DNA of 64,000 nt, taken from positions 62,001 through 126,000 of the forward strand of contig JAFECE010000002.1 in assembly GCA_018242295.1 (NCBI GenBank), in the 5' to 3' direction. The stretch comes from Pseudomonadota bacterium (GTDB lineage: Bacteria; Pseudomonadota; Alphaproteobacteria; Rhizobiales; Hyphomicrobiaceae). Of this stretch, positions 25,344 to 33,942 are shown one piece after another. A program made the translations under genes and the position numbers. Positions within the stretch are counted from its first letter, which is position 1. Each line of letters starts with the position of its first letter. Below the pieces are notes generated by a model, which was not told the origin of the DNA, made no database searches, and was given only the letters and a program-made list of their open reading frames with translations.

Positions 25344-27080
25344 TCAGTTGAGTCGCAGACGGCGTTCGGCGAATCCGAAAAGAGGCCGCCAAAAGAGCCG
25401 ATTGAATACGATGACAAATGCCGACATGACGGCGACTCCGAGGACTATCTTGGGATAGTCTCCGGCTTCGGTGGCCTTGGCGATATAAGCGCCAATCCCA
25501 TGTGCCGCGATCTTGTCATTTCCCCATTTCACGTATTCGGCCACGATGCTGGCATTCCATGAGCCTCCGGAAGCCGTCAGCGCGCCGGTAACGTAGTATG
25601 GAAAAATGCCCGGAAGAATGACATTGCGCCACCATTGCCACCCCTTCGCTCGGAAGATCGATGCAGCTTCCTTGAGGTCGTTTGGAAATGCTGCTGCACC
25701 GGCAATAACGTTGAACACAATGTACCATTGCGTACCGAATATGATCAGCACGCTGAGCCAGATATCGGGATTTAGGTTGAACTTCAGGATTGCGATAACC
25801 GCGATCGGAAAGACGACGTTTGCGGGAAACGCCGCGAGGAACTGCGCGAGGGGCTGCATCGTCTCGGCGACCCGCGGTCGGAGACCAATCCAGACGCTGA
25901 TCGGGACCCAGAAAAGAGTGGCGAGAGCCAGCAGAACGACGACACGCACCATTGTTAAGCCGGCAAGACCGATCGTTTCGAGTAAATCGCTCCACGACAG
26001 CTCAGTAGAGACGAAGGCATAGATTTTCGCGACGGCCCACACTGCCACGAGACCAATGACGGCAAACCATATCAGATCGATGATCCGTGAGAGCGATGCG
26101 GATTGATCTGCAACAGGTAGGCGCGGAGGACGCAGCTTCGGGCGGAAATATGCCAACCGCATGAATTGATCGCCGGTCATTTCGGACAGCGACCGAAGCC
26201 AACGTGTTCGTTGGACGAACCGCAAAACCCAAGACTCTTCCTTCGTCTGAGCTGCCGAAAGCTCAACCCGGAACTTGCCGGCCCAGGCAACGATCGGCCG
26301 GAACAGAAATTGGTCGTACGCCAGAATCACAACGAGCATCGTGAGAACCGCAGCGCCGACGGCATCGATACGCTTCTGATCGATGGCAAGAGCCAGATAA
26401 GAGCCAATACCAGGCAGCTGGATGGTGGTATCACCGACTGTGATAGCTTCGGACGCGACGACGAAGAACCAGCCTCCCGACATGGACATCATCGTGTTCC
26501 AGAGAAGTCCCGGTACTGCAAACGGCGTCTCGAGAAACCAGAACCTTTGCCAAGCAGATAGTCGAAAGCCGCGTGTCACTTCCTCAAGGTCGCTCGGTAC
26601 CGTGCGGAGCGATTGATAAAATGAGAATGCCATGTTCCAGGCTTGACTTGTGAAGATCGCGAAGATCGCGGCGCATTCGGCGCCGAGCATGCTTCCCGGA
26701 AAGAGCCCGAGGAAAACGGTCACCGTAAAGGACAGAAAACCAAGTACAGGCACGGACTGCAGAACGTCGAGAATAGGAATGAGCACCATCTCGGCACGGC
26801 GGCTCTTTGCAGCAAGCGTCGCGTACGTGAACGTAAAAAGAAACGATGCCCCGAGGGCAAGAAACATGCGTGCCGTCGTGCGCAAGGCATAATAAGGCAA
26901 GTTCACGTAGTCGAGCGTCACCGCAGACGCACCGGCCGGCGGCAGCGGCATCGCCATCCCGCGCGATGCTTCCGCCACCGCCACGAAAACAGCGATTATA
27001 AGCGCAAAAGCAGCAAAATCCCAAACATTCGGCGCCACGCGCCGACTGATTGGTGGCAGTTCAGGCCACTTGAATGTCAT
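25344..27080 (-). CDS. Fused double-domain ABC permease, NitT/TauT family
   Basis: 578 residues containing two BPD_transp_1 permease domains in one chain: ~80-265 (LALGASFLFTFTYATLAAKSRRAE, ILDVLQSVPVLGFLS, with an EAA-like DLEEVTRGFRLSAWQRFWFLETPFAVPGL) and ~365-560 (PLAQFLAAFPANVVFP, DLKEAASIFRAKGWQWWRNVILPGIFPYYVTG). Two permeases in tandem would make a complete pore with one ATPase dimer. Together with the downstream ATPase it forms a two-gene operon without a binding protein. Confidence 0.88.
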   Translation of the reverse strand: MTFKWPELPPISRRVAPNVWDFAAFALIIAVFVAVAEASRGMAMPLPPAGASAVTLDYVNLPYYALRTTARMFLALGASFLFTFTYATLAAKSRRAEMVLIPILDVLQSVPVLGFLSFTVTVFLGLFPGSMLGAECAAIFAIFTSQAWNMAFSFYQSLRTVPSDLEEVTRGFRLSAWQRFWFLETPFAVPGLLWNTMMSMSGGWFFVVASEAITVGDTTIQLPGIGSYLALAIDQKRIDAVGAAVLTMLVVILAYDQFLFRPIVAWAGKFRVELSAAQTKEESWVLRFVQRTRWLRSLSEMTGDQFMRLAYFRPKLRPPRLPVADQSASLSRIIDLIWFAVIGLVAVWAVAKIYAFVSTELSWSDLLETIGLAGLTMVRVVVLLALATLFWVPISVWIGLRPRVAETMQPLAQFLAAFPANVVFPIAVIAILKFNLNPDIWLSVLIIFGTQWYIVFNVIAGAAAFPNDLKEAASIFRAKGWQWWRNVILPGIFPYYVTGALTASGGSWNASIVAEYVKWGNDKIAAHGIGAYIAKATEAGDYPKIVLGVAVMSAFVIVFNRLFWRPLFGFAERRLRLN

Positions 27081-27497
27081 AGCGAAACTGACCCTAGGAG
27101 ACTACGGGCCGAGGGGATGCCACGCCGATGAAGATTAGCGCAAGAGGCCATATAGCCTAGACGCGGCACCAGCGGCCGCCGGCGTCATGGGGAACCGCGA
27201 GCGCCGACGAATGCACGCTGGGCAGCGCCCAAGTTCGTTTGTCACAAAGACCTGGTACCAAGGCTGGTTTGGTTTCTCACCGCAGGGGCCAGGGCGCAAT
27301 CAAAGTGCACGTTGGGTCATTGACCAGGTTGGAGCCTCCTCGCGAACGCCAGCTGTCTACCTGAGAGCAGACGCTACCTGGCCTGGCGAACTCGGCGCTG
27401 GGCGTAAGCGTAAGGACGCGCTAGGCTGCGCTCACTTAAGGGCTGAGTAGCTCTGGATGAATATCCCCCGCCGGCCAAGCTCGATTGCAACATCCGG
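27081..27497. other. Intergenic region
   Basis: About 415 bases between the ABC permease and the glycosyltransferase. The only open frame (27187-27450, plus strand) resembles no protein known to me and lacks a ribosome site. Nothing else is visible. Confidence 0.4.
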
Positions 27498-30400
27498 TTA
27501 AGATGGGCGGCGGGCGCCGCTGATTTGGTGCGCCCGCACCGCTTCCCCAAGCGTGTCGGAAATCAGCTCATTCCATGCCGCAAGATACCGATCCTGATTA
27601 AATAGATCACGCGCCGTTTGCAGCGACTTTGCGCGCATGGAATTAACAGAGGTACCGCCGCGATTGAGGAAGCGAAGTTGGCTAGCGAGCTCAGCGGGGT
27701 CATCCGAGTAAAACCCATTGATGCCGTTTTCGACGAAGAGCTCAACATCGTGCCCAGCATGACTGACGGAAATCAGCCCCGCCATCATGGACTCGGCTCG
27801 TGTTCTTGGCATTGGCGAGCGTCTGGTCGGATTAAAGTACACGCCATACTTAGCAAGGGTTCTTACGTAGTTGTGATATTTCTGGGTCGCCCAATCGATG
27901 TCGCCCATTCGGACAGGACCAACAGGGTTGGGAGTCTCAAGAGTGTGCAGTTTGATCTCCCTTTTCACGTTTCTGCGGGTCGCCTCATAAATGAACCAGC
28001 CGTTGTAATGGGGCCGTGCTTTCATCGCCCCTAGCGGCGGCACCAATATGCCACTGTCGTTTGGCCCGGGGGGATAATCGCTTGGCGCGAATCCATGCCA
28101 GATGACCCTTGATTTCTTAAAGCACCATTCCTTTTGCGCCTGATAACTGTTGCAGACGACGGTAATGTCTTGCATCGCGTCGACAAGTTCGAGCCGATGC
28201 TTCTCGATCACCTTCTCCAGATCATCGCCCGTATATCGAATGTTATACTGGCCTACAAATTGCGGCGTGCCGTGACAGACGGCAACCATAGGAATGTCGG
28301 TTAGCTTCAAAAACCATTTGAAGGTTTCACCCCAGTCCAACGGGACCCAACCGTGGCAGATTTCCGGGTGGAACATATTTTCATCGAAGTGCACGATCGC
28401 CAAATCGAACTCTCTCGGGTCGATTGAAGCTGCGTCAGCGAAATGTGCATTTTCCGGAAGTGGTCGCTTTCCCCAATCCCAATCGTCACACATTCTGGTG
28501 CCTGCGCCCGTCACAAGCGTGAACTCGTGGCCGAGCCTGTAGAGTTCGTATTGGTGCGGACAGTGCCAGCGGTAGGTCAGTATCCGCAGAGGCCGATCTC
28601 CGCGTAAAAAGGTTGGAGGCGCAGGCTGACTTTCAAAATGTTGATTTAGCCACCGCGCATCTTCATTGGCCACATTTGCCACTTCATCGCGATCCCAGGC
28701 TTCAATTTTCTTGTAGGTCGCGTGCGTCCAATTTCGCGCCAGCTGATTTAAGTCAGAGTGCTTTTGGTGAAGTCGGCGAAAATTCATGAGGGATCGGGAG
28801 GCCTTATCGGTACCATGGGCGCTCGATGGATGGGAAACATGAAGCGCAAACGTATCGGACAAGAAGCGGATTCTCGCCCCCGACTTAAATGCCCGGCAGC
28901 CAAGTTCGACATCTTCCCAGCCAAAACCGCTTTCAGGTCGCGTGGAATAGGAAAAAGCCTCGTCGAACAGGACGCCGCTCAGTTTTTGCTCGATGAAGTC
29001 TCTTCTGATCGAGATGTTGCGCGGGACACAATTTACGAAACTGTCCACATTGGTTTCATCCTGCAACTGTGAAGAGGATGCCGCCTCGCGTGGGCCGGAC
29101 TCGTAAAGTTGCAAATCGGCAATCGGAGGATTGCCATTGGTTTCGATGCCACGGTGTCCGATCGCAATATCGAAGTTGGATCCGATCAACGCTTCGACAT
29201 GGCGGCGCACGAGGGAATGGCTGAATACACAATCAGCATCGGTGATGAATATTATGTCCCCTGAGGCATGTTCCATCGCAAGATTTCGGGCGCCGCAGTT
29301 ACCCAAATTCTCTTTCGCTCGAACGATCTTAACATCCAGATCAGCCGAATACTGTTTCCAATACGAACGCCATTGCAGCCACTCATCGACCCGGGCGCTG
29401 CTGTCATCGGGAGACATGTCGTCGACAAGGATAACTTCGATGGGCCCTGCATAGTCTTGCAAAGCCAAGCCATCGAGAAAGAAACGGACCTCGGCGGCTT
29501 TCTTATACAGAATGGAGATGACACTGACTTTTGGCCAATGGCTGAGCTCTTGGAGAGCGCGCGGCGTGCGAAGGACATGGTCGAGATTATTGAGCAGATT
29601 TTCCCAGATTTCTCCGCTTGTGCCGGACTTAAATCGTGGAACCAGGCGCGCTTGCGCCTCCATGCCGACACGTCGGCGAACTTGCGGGTCGCACACCAAC
29701 TGACGTAGCGCCGAGAGCCATTGCTCATTTGATGCGGCCAGATAGCCGGTACGGCCATGATCGATAGCTAGCGCATAGCTCGCAGTGGGGGAGGCGACAG
29801 TTGGTATGCCGAAGAGGGCCGCTTCGAAGATCTTGAGTTCGCTTCTACAAGAGTTGAAGTCGCTATCGATCTGCAGGGGAGCAAGATTGATATCCATACC
29901 GGAGAGAAAGCCGAGCATCGCGTCGTAGGGCATCAGATCATGTCGGAACACGCGCGAGGCGGGAAATGACTCCGGGATCGCCAGGTGTCCAACGACGTGA
30001 AGCTCGATTTCCGAATGATCGGCAAGAAGTTCAGACAAAGCCTCTGCGCAGCAGCCAAAATCGGCATTGTGCGTGGCCGTGCCGGAGAGGTAGCAAATAC
30101 GAACAACGCTTTTGGCATCCAAGCTGGGCTCTGAGAGCAAAGCTAGCGCCGCTTCGGATAAGGAATTCGGAATGACAAAAGCCGGACGGCCAAAAGCCTC
30201 TGCCTCTGCGCGCAAAGCGGGTGTTGAAACGGTGACGATGTCGGAAGCAAGCAGCGTTTGCCTAAACGCTGCGAAGCCCGCAATCATTTCAGATTGCTTA
30301 TGAGGTCGTGACCGGAATGCCCCCAGCTGTTCAATCCGCGACGTGTCAAAAACAAGATCGTCAATATCGAAAATGACAACGCCGCCTTTGGATCGAAAGG

Positions 30401-30737
30401 CTTCCACAAGAGCAAGAAGACGCTCGTTTGCCGCAATTCGATTGAGAATGACAACAGACGCATTTTCAAAATCCGGCGCGCACACGTCATAGTCACGCTT
30501 GACGGCCGATATCCATCCTGCCCTGGAAAGATGGGGCAATAGATTTTCGACGCGGTATCTCTGCGTTGCCAAATCGGAGGCGTTAACAATCCAGAGTAGG
30601 TGTTTCTTGATGGCATCGCCAGTCGCGCCGAGGAGGCCTTGTGTATTGCGTCTGCTATCAACCACGCGAGCGCGATCGTCGGATTTTATAGCTCTGATAA
30701 ACTCAAAGACCCGGCGAATGCGTAGTTTCACGCGCAT
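27498..30737 (-). CDS. Three-domain glycosyltransferase (GT4-GT2-GT4 layout)
   Basis: 1079 residues, probably cytoplasmic, polymerising or decorating a surface polysaccharide. N-terminal GT-B domain (~45-390: IFDIDDLVFDTSRIEQL, SELKIFEAALFGIPTVASPTASYALAI). Middle GT-A family 2 domain (~405-640: VSVISILYKKAAEVRFFLDGL, EVILVDDMSPDDSS, ENLGNCGARNLAM, ITDADCVF with the DxD-like motif, then GFGWEDVELGCRAF). C-terminal second GT-B-like domain (~720-1075: LTYRWHCPHQYELYRLG, MPRTRAESMMAGLISVSHAGHDVELFVENGINGFYSDDP). Several glycan-forming activities in one chain are typical of O-antigen/capsule loci, but no other such gene is adjacent. Confidence 0.85.
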   Translation of the reverse strand: MRVKLRIRRVFEFIRAIKSDDRARVVDSRRNTQGLLGATGDAIKKHLLWIVNASDLATQRYRVENLLPHLSRAGWISAVKRDYDVCAPDFENASVVILNRIAANERLLALVEAFRSKGGVVIFDIDDLVFDTSRIEQLGAFRSRPHKQSEMIAGFAAFRQTLLASDIVTVSTPALRAEAEAFGRPAFVIPNSLSEAALALLSEPSLDAKSVVRICYLSGTATHNADFGCCAEALSELLADHSEIELHVVGHLAIPESFPASRVFRHDLMPYDAMLGFLSGMDINLAPLQIDSDFNSCRSELKIFEAALFGIPTVASPTASYALAIDHGRTGYLAASNEQWLSALRQLVCDPQVRRRVGMEAQARLVPRFKSGTSGEIWENLLNNLDHVLRTPRALQELSHWPKVSVISILYKKAAEVRFFLDGLALQDYAGPIEVILVDDMSPDDSSARVDEWLQWRSYWKQYSADLDVKIVRAKENLGNCGARNLAMEHASGDIIFITDADCVFSHSLVRRHVEALIGSNFDIAIGHRGIETNGNPPIADLQLYESGPREAASSSQLQDETNVDSFVNCVPRNISIRRDFIEQKLSGVLFDEAFSYSTRPESGFGWEDVELGCRAFKSGARIRFLSDTFALHVSHPSSAHGTDKASRSLMNFRRLHQKHSDLNQLARNWTHATYKKIEAWDRDEVANVANEDARWLNQHFESQPAPPTFLRGDRPLRILTYRWHCPHQYELYRLGHEFTLVTGAGTRMCDDWDWGKRPLPENAHFADAASIDPREFDLAIVHFDENMFHPEICHGWVPLDWGETFKWFLKLTDIPMVAVCHGTPQFVGQYNIRYTGDDLEKVIEKHRLELVDAMQDITVVCNSYQAQKEWCFKKSRVIWHGFAPSDYPPGPNDSGILVPPLGAMKARPHYNGWFIYEATRRNVKREIKLHTLETPNPVGPVRMGDIDWATQKYHNYVRTLAKYGVYFNPTRRSPMPRTRAESMMAGLISVSHAGHDVELFVENGINGFYSDDPAELASQLRFLNRGGTSVNSMRAKSLQTARDLFNQDRYLAAWNELISDTLGEAVRAHQISGARRPS

Positions 30738-30843
30738 GCTCGTAATGAAGTTGGAGCGATCGAAGCGATTGCTTCACTCGTGCACTACAATCACATGACA
30801 TCCAGAGCCGCAAGATGAAGCATTGCATCGTGTTCACAACCTT

Positions 30844-31011
30844 TTATCCGCCAACCGATGTGGCGATGCTGAAGAAGCAGATCCCAGCTGAAGCAGGATT
30901 GGGAACTTGAACGAAAGACTGCCCCGGAACTTCTTGCGATGCGAAAGCAGAGCCACCAACGATCGCGACTGTTGCAATTGCGACAGCCGCCGAGTGTGCG
31001 TGGATTTTCAT
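30844..31011 (-). CDS. Small exported protein
   Basis: 55 residues from the ATG at 31011 with ribosome site GGAGGAG: signal peptide MKIHAHSAAVAIATVAIVGG...AFA, then about 30 residues (SQEVPGQSFVQVPNPASAG). The strong ribosome site supports translation. The tail ending ICFFSIATSVGG is hydrophobic, so the protein may have been shortened by a frameshift or may be membrane-bound. Unknown function. Confidence 0.5.
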   Translation of the reverse strand: MKIHAHSAAVAIATVAIVGGSAFASQEVPGQSFVQVPNPASAGICFFSIATSVGG

Positions 31012-31531
31012 TTTCCGCTCCTCCGTTGGGAATTGCAAAGTCCAGTCTCAGTGAATTGAAACGGTGTAAAATATTGTTTGGGCCGGATAGAAAAAGCGGA
31101 ATGCGAAAGTCCGCGACGCCGTAACATATGCCGGTGCCGATTTCGGGCTATTGCGTGACGAAGCTTTTTAAGGCGCGTTACTTGGTGTGATAATCAAAGG
31201 ATCGGCCGGCCAACTAAATAGATCCAGCAATCATCCCTCGCGAACGCATGTGGATTATGGAGAAGCGAGGGCATCTGCGCCTGGAGCGGGGAGGGCGATA
31301 GCTCCGGTTCCGGAGGTTCCTTACGGGCCGCACCAGGGGTGGTGGCGATATGCAACCCGACGCCGCTGCCAGGCTCATGAAGACAGCCATGAGGAGGGCG
31401 ATGCGGGTCCCGCGCCGTTATTGGCCTACCGAAACCGACTGACGCCGCTGGTCACCTGGGTTACAGATTTTCAGTCCAGCCTCGTTGACGATCGATCGAC
31501 GCGGCTGCTCTCTTGTACAGCCAACGTCCTC
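31012..31531. other. Intergenic region
   Basis: About 520 bases. An open plus-strand frame from 31187 runs into the TPR gene, but before 31532 it has no protein-like character or ribosome site. Nothing else seen. Confidence 0.4.
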
Positions 31532-32089
31532 ATGCACGGTCAGGAACAACCTGTGCGACGCCAAATCCGGTTCATCGCCGTTTGCCTGTCGCTGGTGGTC
31601 ACGGGGGTTCCGCTGCGCGCCGCTGACACGGCGGCCCTCAAGGCCAAGCTTTCGGCCCTCGCGCGCGATGCCCGTTACCCCGAGGCGATGGCCATTGCGC
31701 AGAAGCTTGCCGACGCAGCCAAGAGCACCAACCGGGAATCAAAAGACTATGCGGAAGCCCTGTCCTGGCTCGCATTTCTTCATCAGGTGCAGGGAGAGGT
31801 GACGGCTTCGGGAGCGCTGTTTCGCGAGGCGTATGAGATCGATTCAAAGATCCTGCCACCCGACGATCCGGACCTCGCGACCAGTCTCAACAATCTCGGG
31901 TTCTATTACTGCCAGATCGGCGATTTTCGTCAGTCGGAAGTCCTATATCGGCAGTCTTTGGACATTCGCGAGCGCGTGCTTCCAAAAAACGATCCGGCCA
32001 TCGCCGACTCGCTGAACAATCTGGCAGAGCTATACAAGTCCGAGGAGCAGTGGTTTTCGACGTCGTCTTTGTGCGAGAAAAAATACTAA
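31532..32089 (+). pseudogene. Truncated TPR-repeat exported protein
   Basis: 185 residues: signal peptide (IRFIAVCLSLVVTGVPLRAAD), then tetratricopeptide repeats (YAEALSWLAFLHQVQGEVTASGALFREAYEI; LATSLNNLGFYYCQIGDFRQSEVLYRQSLDIRERVL; IADSLNNLAELYKSEEQ). The last repeat is cut after SEEQ and ends in the unrelated WFSTSSLCEKKY. Relatives with this repeat type (kinesin-light-chain-like, often followed by a CHAT protease domain) are much longer, so I read it as the 5' remnant of a bigger gene, although it could still be expressed. Confidence 0.6.
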
Positions 32090-32116
32090 GACCGTCTTGA
32101 GTCCACGAAAAGCTAG

Positions 32117-32150
32117 CTCGAAACCCGGCGGGAAATTTCCGGGTTTCGAG
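32117..32150 (-). terminator. Strong hairpin terminator after the cupredoxin gene
   Basis: Perfect 12-bp stem CTCGAAACCCGG / CCGGGTTTCGAG with a 10-base loop. On the minus strand it is followed by AGCTTTTCG, giving a short U-tract; it lies between the converging TPR fragment and the cupredoxin operon. Confidence 0.6.
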
Positions 32151-32176
32151 TGTGCAGACCGCTTCGTGCTTGCGTG

Positions 32177-32509
32177 CTACCCGCTCACGACATGGATCTT
32201 GCCGGTCATGCCGGGGTGTACGCGACAGAAGTAAGTGATGGTTCCGGCCTTCGCCATCTGCTGCATGGCAGACTTTCCCGATGGAATTGCTACATCCCAT
32301 TCTCCATCGGTAGCTGTAGCCGTGTGGTCGACGAAGTCGTTATTCGTCCATTCGACCGTATCGCCCACTTTGACCGTGATTTCCGCGGGAGAAAAGACAA
32401 GGTCGGTGATGGCTATCGGCACGACCGCGCCTGCTATTGCGGCGCCAGCGAAAATTGCGAGCGCCCCAAACGCGGGACAACACCACCGCATCCGCATCGC
32501 GCGCTCCAC
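32177..32509 (-). CDS. Cupredoxin (amicyanin/pseudoazurin-like copper protein)
   Basis: 110 residues with signal peptide (FGALAIFAGAAIAGA) and a plastocyanin-like fold. Type 1 copper ligands are visible: His in NNDFVDHTATA, then Cys, His and Met in YFCRVHPGMTGKIHV. It should be a small periplasmic electron carrier or copper-binding stress protein. It overlaps the DUF4142 gene by one base (coupled) and is the last gene of an operon headed by an ECF sigma factor. Confidence 0.88.
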   Translation of the reverse strand: MERAMRMRWCCPAFGALAIFAGAAIAGAVVPIAITDLVFSPAEITVKVGDTVEWTNNDFVDHTATATDGEWDVAIPSGKSAMQQMAKAGTITYFCRVHPGMTGKIHVVSG

Positions 32510-33042
32510 TACTTGGACGTGCTCGCCAGATGCTCGGCGTGCTGCAGATGCCCTTCGAATATCTTGAGGCCCGTCTGCAGAAGCGCTTTGAGTTCGCCGT
32601 TCGACGATGACGGAATGAGCGTGGTCTCGAGCGCATTGTCGACGGTCTTGTGATAGGCGACCTCGTTGTCGACATAGGCCTTGTCGAAAGCCGCGCCTGA
32701 GAGCTTGGAGAGTTCGGCACGTTTCGCCTCGGCCTGCTTCGTCAACGCCTTGCTTGTGTCGTTGTCTTCAGGAGTGACGTTGAGCTTCTTGACCAGCGCA
32801 AGAGCCTTGTCGTTTACGGCCTGATGGTCGCGCACCATGTCGTCGGCGAAGGCACGGACATTGGCGTCCTTCGAAATCTTCAGCGCCTGCTTCGCGGCTT
32901 CGATGTCGATCGCCCCGGCCGTGTACGCGATGTGTGCGATTTGCGGATCGGTTGGATTGCCTCCGGCGTTCGCCGGACCGGCTGCACAAGCGAAAGCCAA
33001 TGCAGCTGCCAAGCCGAGTATATTTGAGTGAGTATGAAGCAT
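32509..33042 (-). CDS. DUF4142 exported protein
   Basis: 177 residues: signal peptide (ILGLAAALAFACAAGPANA) and a DUF4142 four-helix bundle (QIAHIAYTAGAIDIEAAKQALKISKDANVRAFADDMVRDHQAVN, AKRAELSKLSGAAFDKAYVDNEVAYHKTV, LLQTGLKIFEGHLQHAEHL). These ferritin-like periplasmic proteins are typical targets of ECF sigma factors in Hyphomicrobiales; the His and Glu residues on the helices could bind metal. Sandwiched between the sigma factor and the cupredoxin. Confidence 0.88.
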   Translation of the reverse strand: MLHTHSNILGLAAALAFACAAGPANAGGNPTDPQIAHIAYTAGAIDIEAAKQALKISKDANVRAFADDMVRDHQAVNDKALALVKKLNVTPEDNDTSKALTKQAEAKRAELSKLSGAAFDKAYVDNEVAYHKTVDNALETTLIPSSSNGELKALLQTGLKIFEGHLQHAEHLASTSK

Positions 33043-33130
33043 CTTGAATTTCTCCCTGATTGCGAACCGCGTCGGGCCCGTCGCGCTACCAGAGGGATTA
33101 GATGCCGGACTTTCTGGAAGGTTCCCGTCG

Positions 33131-33820
33131 TCAGGCCGGCTTTTTCAGACGCTCGAGCACGGCATCCATTACGCGATCGCAACGCGCGCCGTCGAAACGG
33201 AAAACGTCATCCAGGAAGGATCCCAAATATTCGGCGAGATCTGCTCGGAGCAACCTGCGGGCGCGATGCAGCCGCGTCTTCACCGTCTCCGGTTTGATGC
33301 CAAGCAGATCGGCCGTCTCCTCGACGCTCATGTCTTCGATCGCACGCGCGACGAGCACTGCGCGAAAATCGTCGGGCAGCTTGTCGATCGCCCGCTCGAG
33401 CAGACCGATCACCTCTTTTTGAACAGTCATGCTTTCGGGATTTGCAGTAAAATTCCCGGAGTACGGAAAAGAAATGACTTGAGACTGCATCTCCAGCTGC
33501 AAGCCTTTTGGCTCCGTCGGCAGATCGACGCGCCGCCGCCGCCGCTGTAGGGCCTCGTTGAACACGATGCGCGTCAGCCATGTCGAAAGACTCGACTCCC
33601 GGCGAAACTCACCAAGCGCCGCGAAGGCACGGAGATAGGCCTCCTGCAGCACATCTTCCGCTTCGCTGTCGTCGCGCACGATGCTGCGCGCGATACGGTA
33701 GAGACGACGATTATGGGTGCGGATGATCGCACAAACGGCCGTCTCGTCCCCGGCCGCTGCTCGGCTGACAAGATCGGCCTCCGCCGGTCTGGCTACGACA
33801 TTCAACTCTGATTGAGACAT
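33131..33820 (-). CDS. ECF sigma factor heading the DUF4142-cupredoxin operon
   Basis: 229 residues from the ATG at 33820 (MSQSELNVV). Region 2: LYRIARSIVRDDSEAEDVLQEAYLRAFAAL and SSLSTWLTRIVFNEALQRRRR. Region 4: LERAIDKLPDDFRAVLVARAIEDMSVEETADLLGIKPETVKTRLHRARRLL. It has no adjacent anti-sigma gene. The C-terminal ~40 residues (FLDDVFRFDGARCDRVMDAVLERL) resemble the ECF16/ECF33-like tail. On the same strand come DUF4142 (88 bases on) and cupredoxin, likely its targets. Upstream, on the minus strand, a GGGAACCTTTTG segment may be its -35 region. Confidence 0.9.
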   Translation of the reverse strand: MSQSELNVVARPAEADLVSRAAAGDETAVCAIIRTHNRRLYRIARSIVRDDSEAEDVLQEAYLRAFAALGEFRRESSLSTWLTRIVFNEALQRRRRRVDLPTEPKGLQLEMQSQVISFPYSGNFTANPESMTVQKEVIGLLERAIDKLPDDFRAVLVARAIEDMSVEETADLLGIKPETVKTRLHRARRLLRADLAEYLGSFLDDVFRFDGARCDRVMDAVLERLKKPA

Positions 33821-33942
33821 GCGCAAAACCCTCGCCGGCGGAACGTGCATACATTGGATGCCTGCCGCAACAAAAGGTTCCCGGCGAGGTCATTATTTTC
33901 GTGCGCACACCCCGAATTGAAGATCGTCACGGACGCCAGCGC

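Noticed and set aside
30815-30910. Short plus-strand frame starting MKHCIVFTTFYPP, like the beginning of a GT4 glycosyltransferase
   Set aside because: Only 31 residues, weak ribosome site, overlaps the antisense exported protein; may be a remnant but cannot be supported.
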